This document shows positions 1-11,600 of a stretch of DNA of 64,000 nt, one piece after another (the first letter of the stretch is position 1; each line of letters opens with the position of its first letter). A model generated the notes under the pieces. The model had not been told where the DNA came from and did not search any database. It was given only the letters and a program-made list of their open reading frames with translations. The DNA is from Albula goreensis (Eukaryota > Chordata > Actinopteri > Albuliformes > Albulidae), in assembly GCA_022829145.1 (NCBI GenBank), contig CM040745.1:23900906-23964905 (forward strand), given 5' to 3'. A program made the position numbers and the translations under genes.

Positions 1-1642
1 CATTAATGTGAAACATGTAGACTTCGTTTAGTCCTTTTTCAAGGATTTTTTTTTACATGTTATTCATATATATCTGAAATATATCTAATAATACTTGTTA
101 TCTTGAGGAAAAAGAATAGCTGTACAATGCAGCCCCGGTAACTATGTAGCAGACAACAGCAGCATATACAGTTTCGAGATATGTGCATTATGTCACCAGC
201 AATGTTTAAATCTGTGTCAGAAGTGGGGTAGTCATGCCAAGGCCTAACAGATGGATTGAAATAAATTGGATGCTTTTAGACTAATAGATTAAGCTGCCAT
301 GGTCCTTAAAGAGAACAGAAAGAGCTTAAATCTGTCAGAGAATGTTCCATTGGCTCTTTGCTGTGTTAAATCCTGTTAAAGTCACCTTCACAATAATATG
401 CCCAGCTCATTGAATGCAGAATGCCTGTCTCCCTTGAGGGCTATAGGCAAGTATAAATCTCAGTGCAAGTTGTGCTGACAATCGCAGTAGTACACCTCTG
501 ACAAATGTGAGGATCTGTGGCCATTAAAGATAGATAATTGTATCTCAGGAAAAATCTAATTGAAAAAGTGCATTATATTGTATTTTTACATCATCAATAA
601 TTCTGTAACCTTGCACTGAAACAATCATTTTAAACAAACAAACATTTTATACAAATGTAAATAAAATAGTGTTTGCCACAAACTTTATAATAAATCTTCA
701 GTTTTATTGCAGTACAAGTAGATTTTCCTCACCATTGTGAGATGTGGCAGACAATATCAAATGCTTTAGCGAGTGGAAACAAGTGAAGAAACAAAGTTTT
801 TTTTTTTTTTTTTTTGGGGGGTTTGCAGTTGTAGAAAGTAGGTGTTGCAGAGCTTGTGTATTAGGACTGAATATGATGCAGTGTATCCTGCTTTCTCTTG
901 CTCTAGCAAGATATCTGACATAGCTTAGCAATTTATTGTGATCTGCAATAGCAGCAGTCTCTAAGTTGTTTAGGATTTTTTGCATATGCCATCTCACAAT
1001 TGCATGTGCATTATTTACCAATAGTCCTAAATAAGCTTCTGCTCCCAGCCTGCACCCTGTGGCAGCATGAACATGAGCTCACTGGCTAAACTTCCAGGTT
1101 TACATTAGAGCATGACTCTAGTTACAGCCCCTATCATGTCACCATCTGGCAAACCATATGATGATAAAATGTTTGTCCTCTCTGGTCTACTTAAACTGTT
1201 GATGGCATTGCTGAAGTATTATCCCTTTTATCAGATTATTACCTCTGCAGATTTGTGTATTTAACCAAAGACTTAAACAGGTGTATCCCCTGTTATCCTC
1301 TATTTTGGTCAGGATGGCCAGGTCCCTCAGCAAAATGGTCATTACCAATCATAATAATGTCATTGCAACAGCTGTATCTCAGTTTACACACAACTCCAGC
1401 AATCCTGACTTTCTAAAACCTGCTACATTGTGCAGTGAAATGATTTTCATGTTACAGAATGCCCCCCCCCCCCATGGGTAGACATAGTTTGAGCCCCATG
1501 GAGGCGTTCTAGCCTCGGGTTTTCACACTGCTTTGTGTCTGAGCTGCCTGACTTACATCAAGCCCCAGAGGAAGCTGTAAAAGTTTTACAGCCTGACAGA
1601 GTTGATGTGAGTTTGTGCATTTGTGTGCCTGCCCTCCCGCAG
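1..1642 (+). other. atf2: atf2 intron (left edge)
   Basis: This stretch runs into a clear 3' splice site (CCCTCCCGCAG) ending at 1642. I see no basic-region exon of ATF2 here, so the DNA-binding half of the protein lies left of the window. It holds a T-run near 799-815, a C-run near 1463-1473 and otherwise unremarkable AT-rich DNA. The short open frames in it have no recognisable content. Confidence 0.75.
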
Positions 1643-1748
1643 AGTGAAGTTACCCTGCTGAGAAATGAAGTGGCCCAACTGAAGCAGCTTCTTCTGGCTC
1701 ATAAAGATTGCCCTGTAACCGCCATGCAGAAGAAATCTGGATATCACA
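1643..1748 (+). CDS. atf2: atf2 penultimate coding exon (leucine zipper)
   Basis: The exon starts after CCCGCAG in phase 0 and ends CACA|GTGAGT in phase 1. It encodes heptad leucines of the zipper and the start of the tail. Splicing to 3342 makes the junction codon AAT (Asn, where human has Thr). Confidence 0.93.
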
Positions 1749-3556
1749 GTGAGTAATGTTCCATGTCAATGGTGCCTCAGGCTCTCAGTGAAATGAGGCC
1801 AAAATGAACAAGGCTAACCTCAAGAATAACAAGTCTCACTCATACCACAACTTTGTGAACAATAGTCATGCAATGATATCTTTTCTCCTGTGAAAGTCAC
1901 AAAGTTTGTATCATTGATATGTGCTGTGCTGTATTAGGGAATATGAGTATTTTAACTCATAGTGAGTTGTTTAGTATAGTATATAAAGTATGTGAATACC
2001 ACCTATATCTTGAACCGCCTATATTATTAAGTTCATGCTTTAGTTATACTGTTCCATAAGATGTGTAACAACAAAAATGGAATTACTTTTGTATTAAATT
2101 CTATATCTGTATTTTTACCATATGATAGATAGTATCTCACTTGGCCAGCTAGCCAAATTATTTATCTATCTGACTGGTACTGACAGCATTCTGAAGTAGC
2201 ATGAGATTCAAAGTTCTGTTCCTGGTGAGCTGCAGGTTTTTTATTTATTTATTTATTTATTTTATAAATTTGACTCAAATGTTTTATTCTAAATTTCACT
2301 CAATAATCTTACTTTCTGAGTGACAGTGTAACTGGAACCTGTAATATATTGTTTGAGCAATGTGTCAATATTTCTATAGTGTTCTTGGTGATTTGTGAAC
2401 AACAAAATAGGTTGGGATTTCTTATTGTTTTGAAACCTCCTAGGCCCTGGTCACTATTCAGGGTTAGACCTGTAGTTCTGGGCCTAAAAGCCTGAGGCAA
2501 TTCAACAGGCAGTGCTTTAATTGGCAGACTAAGTCCTCCATTTTCTTCATTGATTGAAATATTTGCTTGTTGAATCTGCAAACTCAAATATGATATTACA
2601 AAGCCCTCATGCCCTCCTTCCGATGTTACACTGTACTTAATTCCATTTGAGCATATTCCACATTTTTGAATATAAAACAATGAAGTAGCAATGATGAAAC
2701 TCGCTGAAATGGACTACATTTTTTCCAAAGTCTGACCTGCAACAAAGTTACAGCAAATATTATCATAATGGAATACATTAATACAAAGAGTAAAACATCA
2801 AACATCAAAATGGCCAAATCATTTGATGTGCAATCACTTGCATTCATTCTAAAAAAGTGTAAAGATCACAGTGCAACTGGAAACATCTCTCACAGAAAGC
2901 CTTTGAAACGGTTTTATTACAGCCTAATTTAAAGCCTAATTGAAATAGTATAGCTCACATTTTCAAATACCAAATTCTGTTATTAATTATCAAGTGACAT
3001 TTCAAGTGACTTTTTAGCCATTAGCAAAATTTTTAATAGTCGTGGTCTGCATTCCTTCATAAGACATTCAGAAGATATTTTTTCAACACTATCCAATTAA
3101 TTCAATGCAGCTTCATAACAACTGGTGACATTTAACTTTGTGTATAATGCATATTCTGTAGTGTGATCATCTCAGTTCAAGTGTGGTGATCATATGTGAT
3201 CATTTTAAAACATTATCTAACATTGCTCAATAATTTCTGAAAGAATGGATCCTCATCAGTAGGATCCAGAGAGAGGGAGGTATGCCTGCTTGCCTGCCTT
3301 GATCACTGCATGCTGAGTGGTGTTTCTCACCTCTGTTGCAGATGCTGAGAAGGAAGACAGCTGTGAGGACATGTCAGTGCCGAGCAGCCCACAGGCCGAG
3401 GCCATCCAGCACAGCTCAGTCAGCACCTCCAACGGGGTCAGCTCCTCCTCCACGACCCCAGCTGCCCCCGCCCCCACAGCAGACCAGAGCACAGAGGAGG
3501 TCCAGCCACCAGCGGGAGCTGTGCTGCCCACTCAGACCCAGCCGTCAGGGAGCTGA
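1643..3556 (+). CDS. atf2: atf2, C-terminal part (bZIP transcription factor ATF-2), two last coding exons
   Basis: ATF-2 is a nuclear bZIP factor that binds CRE sites as a homodimer or with c-Jun and is activated by stress kinases. Seen here are exons 1643-1748 and 3342-3556, joined in phase 1 to give 106 residues and a TGA stop. The first exon carries the second half of the leucine zipper (SEVTLLRNEVAQLKQLLLAH), a segment that in mammals also holds a nuclear export signal, followed by CPVTAMQKKSGYH. The second carries the conserved EAIQHSSVSTSNGVSS tail and ends QTQPSGS exactly as in mammals. The transactivation domain, zinc finger and basic region are left of the window. The middle of the tail is alanine/proline-rich and diverged. 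The 3' UTR follows directly. Identity is very secure; the gene is partial only because of the window edge. Confidence 0.95.
1749..3341 (+). other. atf2 last intron, with an antisense open-frame pair
   Basis: The intron is bounded by GTGAGT and TTGCAG. It contains an ATTT-type short repeat near 2240-2262. On the minus strand two overlapping open frames (2626-2847 and 2309-2680) encode a possible membrane segment and a soluble tail, with an AATAAA on that strand just downstream of the second stop. I do not recognise the product; it is discussed as a finding. Confidence 0.6.
3342..3556 (+). CDS. atf2: atf2 last coding exon (C-terminal tail)
   Basis: The exon starts after CTCTGTTGCAG and ends at TGA 3554-3556. 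It encodes the SVPSSP..EAIQHSSVSTSNGVSS block, an Ala/Pro/Thr-rich spacer, then TQTQPSGS. Mammalian ATF2 has SQ sites near this end that are phosphorylated by ATM; here the corresponding stretch has two TQ dipeptides instead. Confidence 0.95.
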
Positions 3557-4965
3557 TCACATGAGCCACAGGGTCATGGCTCTCTTAGCATCGCTATGAA
3601 AAGGGAGGGTAGGGACTCACTCATCTCCAGTTTGGAGACTGCTGTATTTATGTTTTGTTTTTGTGTTTTTAAGGACTTATTGTTTTGGTTATGTTCCTTT
3701 ATGCCAAATCCATCTTATTTAAAATGAGTGGAGACTCTTGAGAAGGCACTTTCCAGATGGTTTGAAAATTGGACTGTCTTATTTCAGTTCTGTCTGTTTA
3801 TGTTTACTGTATTTATTTGGTAACTGATGTCTTTCCATAATTTTGATTTGGAAATTCATGAGCACTGTAAATGTTTATGTGTCAGTTTCTAATGGATGAA
3901 ACAGTGATTTGTTAATGAGACATTCCTACCAAAGTGTGTCATTTGGCTCATTGAAAGTTTCTGTTGTTGTCATTATTTTAAGCACTATCAGGAGGAGATG
4001 GACATGAGCAGACGCAGTCACTATGTTTATTTCTTTGCCTTTTTCATTTTGCACAGGAGGAGGGAAGGTTTTTTCCAGTTTTAGACTGATTTTAGCTGTA
4101 CACCACTTTTAAGTCCTGGCTTTTAGAAATTGATTTTGATACCTGTCTTCTTACAGAACCCCAGTGATTTGAACTGAAAGGGGGAGAAACAATATTTTGT
4201 TTGCGTGAGTAGATGGCTACCTTTGCAGTAGCACAGTGTTGTTTGAATGTTGAGAGTTGCCTCCACTTGTAAAATAGTCTTAAAGGAGGACGTCGGATTA
4301 GAAATGTGTTTCCAAGAGCAATGCTTTGACTAACATTCCATGTGTAGCCTGATTGTTACAGATGCAGTGATTGTAGGTTTGCAGTACTTTTTTCATCATT
4401 CAGACATCTCCTTGATGTTGAATTTACTAAATGTGCCATCAATGTTTCTTATTAAATGACTACAACTTTTATTTGAATTGTATACCGTAGAGAACAACCG
4501 TGCACATTCTGTGTTCCAGTTGTGAGGGTGTCCTTGTACATAATTACTTCATTAATTTGAATATCAGATATGTTTTATTATGTACTGTAACATAATTTAT
4601 GCTTACTCAAAAAGTGACTTTCAAGACTTTGTTGTTTGACACTGTTGGTGCAAATAATGAAAATGTTATTTTATTTTATTTACTTTTTTAAGTGTGACAT
4701 TTTAGGAAACATTGTAAATGGCATAATTAATGATACATTTTGTTAGAGCCTTCCAGAGAATATGCACATTGTTTTTAATAGGATAGTTTTATTGCTGTAT
4801 TAGTCCCAAAAATAAGCTTTATATATAAATCAAAATGAAGAGACCTTGAGGAAAGGCTTCCCAAACCCAGACCCACAGTTTTTATCTAATATTTTATATC
4901 TGTAATCTCAATCTGAATAGGATCCCATGCTGCTCAGTAAAATAAAAATGTATCATGTGTTTATC
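3557..4965 (+). other. atf2: atf2 3' untranslated region (3' end approximate)
   Basis: This is AT-rich, stop-dense sequence directly after the atf2 stop. I place its end near the AATAAA at 4941-4946. That position is an inference; earlier variant signals exist (for example ATTAAA near 4452). Confidence 0.55.
4941..4946 (+). terminator. candidate atf2 polyadenylation signal AATAAA
   Basis: A canonical AATAAA lies about 1.4 kb after the stop codon in AT-rich DNA, a plausible 3' UTR length for ATF2. Several AATAAA-like strings occur by chance in DNA this AT-rich, so the choice is tentative. Confidence 0.4.
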
Positions 4966-5770
4966 AATTAATGCAATTACTGAGAATAGAAACGAAATTT
5001 TAGGCTACAAATCATCGCATCATTACTTTGAATCCATTTGCCTTTTCTCTTAAAATGTATTGGCTTACTACTGTGTAGTTTTATAAGATATTGCAGCATT
5101 ATTTTAATTAAGATATCTTCTATTGAAAATTCTCACATAACAGGTCATTTGTACTTTCATTGTTTTGTGCTCTTTGCATGTGTGAATTCTCTGAGAGAAT
5201 TAGACCAATATTTAAACAATGTCTCAGTTAAATAAGTAACATTAAACATATTGTGCCACCTTGGGTTGTGGCCAGGTGATCCTAGCTTCATGACTGGTCT
5301 TGTAAGTAGTTTTATCCTGGTTAACTGCATTAAAAGGGTGTGATACTGTTGTGTTGGCAGTAAACTTGTAACTTGTGAAAGTTATGTATAAAATATAAAA
5401 TGTTGGAATAAATCTTTTAATATCTATTTCAAGTCTATTTTGACCTTTCAGCAGAATATTTTTTGACAGTGAATGTTCCATCTGCACCAGTGCTTGTATT
5501 TTTCATGTGTAGTTCATCCCTTATTTACTGCTGGTTTTCGAGAGTCCAAAGAGCTGTAGCTTTCCATCTTATTCCTCAGTCTATTTCAAACATTTTCTCT
5601 GGTTTACCCTGCCACCTCATGGACAGCCAAGGAACTGAACTCCTCTGGCAGTGCCATCATGGCTATATCACAACCGTACTTGCAGGCAGGTCTGGTGTTA
5701 TGCAATTTGCAGATATAGACAATAACTTTTTTTGAGTTAGCTCACAATTAAGAGCAGGAAGTATTTGAAG

Positions 5771-5795
5771 TTTTTTTTTTTTTTTTTTTTTTTTT
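5771..5795. repeat. poly-T tract (25 nt)
   Basis: An uninterrupted T-run between atf2 and chn1, with no recognisable retroelement body attached. Confidence 0.85.
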
Positions 5796-6718
5796 AAACT
5801 GTGCCTCAAGTCAGGTCACAGAACACTTTCACTTGGACATATTGCCATGGAATATATATTAGCGGTGACATCTGTTTCTTAAAACAATGATACAACTTCA
5901 AACCACAGTACGGTCAGACAAGAGAAACCAAACTTAATTGCTTTTTATCAAATGTATAATTACAGTATGTTTAATCAAAATCATGTTCATTCATCCTGTC
6001 TTACCCATATACTGCTAAACAGCACAGATCAGAAACCAAATCCTGGATTCAGTCCATCCCTAACAGCTGTGGGTCTGAGACTGAGAGAGGTCTGTTTGGT
6101 CCTTAGCACTGTCAGCCGACCACCAGGCTGTATGAGTAAAATAGGACAGGCAGTGTGTCAGTGTATTTAACTTGCGGTGGAAAGTTCTGTCCTGGGCCAT
6201 GGTTCCTAATGCTTTATAATTGACTGGCACATGCAGACATCTGGTCAAAGCCATGGATGCAAACAAAAACCAAAGGTGCACATATTTTGCTGTGCCTTTT
6301 TCTGAAGTACATTTTGGATGTTAGTGGATATAGTGGATGAGTCAGTATCAGCAGGTTCTTTTAACAACCAGCACTGTCTCATGGAGCACAACTAATAAAA
6401 CCAAGCATGCCAGCAGTCTAATTTTGCCAGAGAGGTTGCTATGTTGGATCAATCCAACATGCTGTCTTATAAAATATTTTTGTGAAGGATCAAACCACAA
6501 CAATGGCTGTTTTGTATAAGTTGTGTTGACCCCTTGCTCTTTCCCGAAATTGGAATATCATTCTTGGCAGTACAAATTGGGTGACTGGAATAATCTGATT
6601 TTATTGTATTCTTCCTTTTTTTGGGTATTGCTTCAGGAACATTTTTTTTTCAAATACATGTATTGTATATGAAGTACTGTGAAAAAGTATGTCTCTGTTG
6701 TAGTCTGATTCTCAGCAC

Positions 6719-6796
6719 TTTTGCATATGACCTTGAATGTTCAAGGTCCTATGCAAAACATTCAAGAATGTTAGTCAAAACAATGTTCTTGAATGT
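6719..6796. repeat. cluster of two inverted repeats
   Basis: The first hairpin has 19-nt arms, 6719-6737 and 6740-6758, with one mismatch and a 2-nt centre (core GACCTTGAA-TG-TTCAAGGTC). The second, directly adjoining, has 11-nt arms ACATTCAAGAA (6758-6768) and TTCTTGAATGT (6786-6796). No coding content overlaps them. Confidence 0.8.
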
Positions 6797-6886
6797 TCAG
6801 TTCTTCAACCAAAAGCTATTATAAGGAAATGTGAGTGAAAAAAATAAAACAGTATTTTGACATAAATTTAGATCAGACCCTGCATT

Positions 6887-6931
6887 CACATTTACATTCA
6901 AGCATTTAGCAGATGCCTTTATGCAGACTTA
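6887..6931 (+). repeat. degenerate fish SINE tail-like segment
   Basis: The string CACATTTACATTCAAGCATT followed by TAGCAGATGCCTTTATGCAGACTTA resembles the widespread teleost SINE module with ACATTTA..CATTTAGCAGACGCTTTTATCCA..GCGACTTA. Only this module is recognisable, and it carries several substitutions, so it is an old fragment. Family assignment is from memory. Confidence 0.55.
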
Positions 6932-8028
6932 GTGATAAAGAATATAATTTTGCACTACCCATTTATTCTGTTGGATGTTTTGCAGCTATATATCTGTATG
7001 TATACATATATACGCATACATACATATTGTAGATTCATATATATATTATGGTGCAGTATAATCACATCCACTAGAGGACAGTGTAGCAATAAATATTATC
7101 ATTGGTTTTTACAATTTTTTTTTTTTAGATATTTTGAGAGGAATCACTGCATTTTATCTCAACAATCGCAAAGGCCTTTTAATCACAAGGCCAGTGGATT
7201 GGGGGTGGGGGAATTGAAATTCAAGGAACTGACATACTGGATTTCAATACTGACTTGGAATTATGGTGAGAGCCAGAATATCAGGGCAGAAGAGGACATG
7301 TGTGGTGACAGTTTTTACAGTTAAAAACTGGGCCGCAGAATGTAGGCCAGTGAAGTTAGGCTAAATTCATGCTTACCGCTTCCGTGGCTGGTGGACATTT
7401 TAAGAACAGCAAGTGCTTTACAGTGTGTTCTTCCGTCTATACTGTGTGAGTTTCCCCTGTGTAAATAAATTCAAGGACAACATGAATAGACATTTCCAGC
7501 AACTTTTTCTATGTCATCATAATAGATTAACATATCACAAAAATAAATATCAAACCCTACTACTGGTAGTAATAATAATAATAATAATTCAAAAGATCAG
7601 AGATATACTGTATGGTTTCAAATGCTTTGTTCTTCCACCAGTTATTGTTTTATGCCAAGGCAAACATAAAACTTAAGCATTTACTTATATGTGGATTTAT
7701 ATCTCTTTGTTGCCTACTATCTACGTATGTTTGTTCTGATCAGGTTACTAGGTTTAGTCATGTGAGGTGAGCATAATGCCATGGTCAGAGATTTGATGTA
7801 TGACATCATGGACACATTCACAACAGAGATAAAGCAAATGTTCTTAATCTTTATTGTGCCTACAGGTGAACGTTTATCTAACCTAAACAGTGTGTGAGTT
7901 TTTTTTTTATTGAAGTATGGGGAGGAAAGCTGCAATTCACATCTAAGCTATCAATTTCACTCATTCATCAATTTTTCTTCAAGTGCAAAAATGAAAAAAA
8001 CAAACAATTTTGATCTAGTTTTCAACTC

Positions 8029-8055
8029 TTTTTTTTTTTTTTTTTTTTTTTTTTT
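8029..8055. repeat. poly-T tract (27 nt)
   Basis: An uninterrupted T-run followed by ACCTCTCCC. It looks like a splice-acceptor tract but has no exon after it. Confidence 0.85.
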
Positions 8056-8228
8056 ACCTCTCCCATCCCTTTAAAATGATCAGTTTTGCCCCTACAGTTG
8101 ACAGAGCCAAGGCTTAATTCTGTGAATGCAGACCTCATTGCACTAATGCCAAGCATAACCAGGGTCTGGTTAATGAACATTTTCATAATCAATGTTTTCA
8201 CTTATTGGAAGATGCTGAACAGAAGAGG

Positions 8229-8360
<132 letters not shown>

Positions 8361-8527
8361 ATGTGTTACTGAATGTGAATACAGTGCCTTTCCTTTCATG
8401 GTATGTGCACATAAAACATACCCTTTGTTGATTACAAAGCATTGCAGCAGGGGTGTTAGATTAGAAAAACACTGGGATTGTTAAAACAATTTTGTCTTAA
8501 ATATCTTGAAGATAATTATTAATTATG

Positions 8528-8600
8528 CAGATAAATGCACAGGACAGATGCATAACCATTTCCTGTGCAGATAAATTCACAGGACATGGTTATGCATCTG
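8528..8600. repeat. hairpin with overlapping direct repeat
   Basis: Arms CAGATGCATAACCA (8545-8558) and TGGTTATGCATCTG (8587-8600) pair perfectly. After a 2-nt mismatch, TCCTGTG pairs with CACAGGA, leaving a 10-nt loop. In addition GCAGATAAATGCACAGGACA at 8528 recurs at 8568 with one change. Confidence 0.85.
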
Positions 8601-11600
8601 TGAGATCCATGAATTAGGCTGTGATGTATTGGCATTCCTACAGTGATTGAATTAGCTGCAAATGTCTGTTGGTTTGAATAGTTCCTGGCCTCTTGTTCCT
8701 GGTTGTTTACCTACTATTAATCTATGAGTAATTGCTGTGTTTTAATCATGATAACAGCCATAATGACAAATTGACATCAGAACCTAATAGACATAGCTTT
8801 CAGTATTTTAAAGCAGTGCCTTAACTTGATGTGTTTTTAGACAATCGCTTGATCCTTGATTTTTTACAATTTGCCTGGATGTATTTAAGTTACAAAGCCG
8901 TTGCTGAATGCTTTTCACAGAATGTGTGGGTCTGTTTGGCTATCAACAAGCACTTATTCGGTCAAAAACATTGTGAACAAAAGAGCAAGAATTATTGTCT
9001 GTAACTATTTTGCTGAACTGTACACAATCTACTTGTTTACATGCACAATGTCCTAGCTGTTGCAGTTAAAAGTACATGTGTACACGTTATTTGAGGTATG
9101 TGTGAAGGTCTGTGAACCCACTAAACAAGAATACCACTCTTGCATCTACTGAATGATGAGTTCTGAAAGCCTGCCCCATGTCAAAATTTTTACTCACACA
9201 GAAATCAAATTGGGAAGACATCACTAAAACGTTAGTGAATGCTGCCTGTTGTTTTATTAATCGGAAGCTTTGATAAATAAGAGCAAATGAGTATATAGGG
9301 TTGTTCCTGATACTGATGATGAGGTTAATTTCCCGTAGAATAAATCCCATTCACCAAATACGTGTCACATTACTGCAATATAGTTTGTGCTTGTGCAAAG
9401 ACAGCAGTGAGAAATAGACATAAATGTGCATTTAAATTGTAAGGTTGTCTATATTCACTCATTTTGTAAAACATGCAAGTTTATGACTGGGCCAACCAAG
9501 CTCATTTGGTCAGACGTTCTCAGTCTGTAATGTTCACATAATAGATATCCTATTTGACATCTTCAGGTACAGAATGACTACATTCAGTGATCTCATTGCT
9601 TCTGTGGGTTGCACCACCAACATTGACAAGGTGTACAATTTCAATACACAAGATGGAAACACAAGATTACCTGAAGGAATAAGTCATTTTTATATGAAAA
9701 GTAAAATTCATTTTATTTTATCCTATATTCCCCTTGTGTCTACAGTATTTGCTGATCTGTCAGTTTGTAAGAAACTTGATAAGACAATTAAAATAGTTTA
9801 AAAAAGACAAAATATCCTCATTTTGTCACTGTAGGTTCAATTGGTTACACAACAATCGTTTTTCTGTTAAAGCCATATGGGGAACTATATAGTAAATATT
9901 AATGAAAATATTATCTTAAAATATACAATATAATTTGATCTTATCATGTGCTATTAAAAAATACAGTTCTCCCACCAGACAGGAGGATTTCAAATGGAGG
10001 TCTCCCCACCCTCTTTTCTTCTAACTAGTAAATAATATATAAATTAGTCATTTCATATGATTACTGCATGTGTTTTTGTAAAGGAGCAAACAGAAACTGC
10101 TACGGCAGTATACTGTAAGCATTGGTTGATTTGCACTTGGAAATGTTGCAGTATGGGGTAACCTTGTTGCATCAGACTCCTTTGCTTTGTGTCTCCTCAG
10201 AAAACATACTGAAGAAATTAATTCAGGGTGTTTTTTAAATGTCTTCCAGTCTCCACTATCAGAAATAAGGGAGCTTGAGTCTATGCCCAAACAACAGACT
10301 CAACAACTTCCCCAAGCTGGCACTTTGAGAAACGGAATAGAGAAATTGGTCTCTGTCATTGATTTAACAACAAAAACCTGTTGTTTGGTTTATACAGTGC
10401 AGCACAGTCGTTTTGACATTCCAACAGAATGAGTGTGTTTTCTGGCTCTGTGCTGCACTCAGCTGTGAAAGACCTCTGAGGACTCAGAGATGAGGATATA
10501 GTAGTCAGCAGCATAAAGCTGCCTTGATGGTCTGGGCAAATAGGGAACTCAGTTATTTATAATATGAGCGCAGCAACTAATTTGTTATTGCTACCACAAT
10601 ACTAATCTTTTAGGCTGCTGTTTATGTCAACATTAATTGCCATAGCTGTAGAGAAGGAGCAATTGAAACAGGGGAAGAGTAAAGGTGTTTCCTTTCAGGG
10701 CAGGCTGGTCTCTGGCAGTCAGATTTCATTAGCCTCTCCTGTCTTTCCTGCTGTAGAGAGATCAGAGTCTCTCCAGAATACCCAGCACCATGTAATGCTC
10801 CTTTGGTGACTAATACCTTTCTCCACAGACATCCAGTGCCCTTAACTGCACATGGAGTGAAGTTGCTGGGTTTTCCTCACTGTTCAATATGCTCCTCTGC
10901 TGCTGCCCTTATCCTGAGCCAGCTGTGGAAACCAAAGAGGAATCTTCAGCCTTTCTCTCAATGGGAAACACATTGACACTTAAAGTCCATCCCCCTGCAG
11001 GTCACAGATAGAGAGAGACTGAAAGCACTGTAAAATTATATTAAAGCCCATTTATGAGCATGTTGAGTATGCTGCCCTCAGCCAAGACTCCACACTGAAG
11101 AAACACAAGCCTGGCCTCCCAGACGTCTCTGAGAGGAGGGAGCCTCCAGGAGAGGATGAGGAAGCCTTTCATCTTTTCATGTGCACCCAGCTCTGCTGCA
11201 TGTGCTGCACTGCAGTCCTAATTAAATGATTACACTATGATTATTCATGCTAATGAATTCTAGTAAAAGCTATTTAAATTGGCTTTTTTAATATATTCAT
11301 TTTGCATTGACCCCAGTGTTGATCAACATTACATTTACATGTACATGATGAAAGGATAAAACATATTTTAAAAACATTTTACAAAGAAAACCATGGTTGT
11401 GTGGCATCTAACTAAAGCATTTTGCATTTGCTTAAACCTCTAAAAATATTTTGTACATAATCATTTGCACTGAACCAGATTAATTGATCTTGCAAAGATT
11501 GTCTTATTGTTCATTATTCTGTAGCTAATTGTTAGTGCTTTGGTTGATAGCTCTTTGTCTCTAATCTGATCACTGTCAGGAAAATATCCTGTACTTTGAT

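Noticed and set aside
6441-6460. Short palindrome ATGTTGGAT-CA-ATCCAACAT
   Set aside because: Only 9-bp arms; expected by chance in a window this size, and no link to other features.
9574-9801. 75-codon frame after an acceptor-like TCTTCAG
   Set aside because: No similarity to SH2 or any other family I recognise, and no plausible donor.
11098-11225. Possible alpha2-chimaerin linker exon (reads KHKPGLPDVSERREPPGEDE)
   Set aside because: Polar like the alpha2 linker but with no real identity, and no good acceptor at its left.
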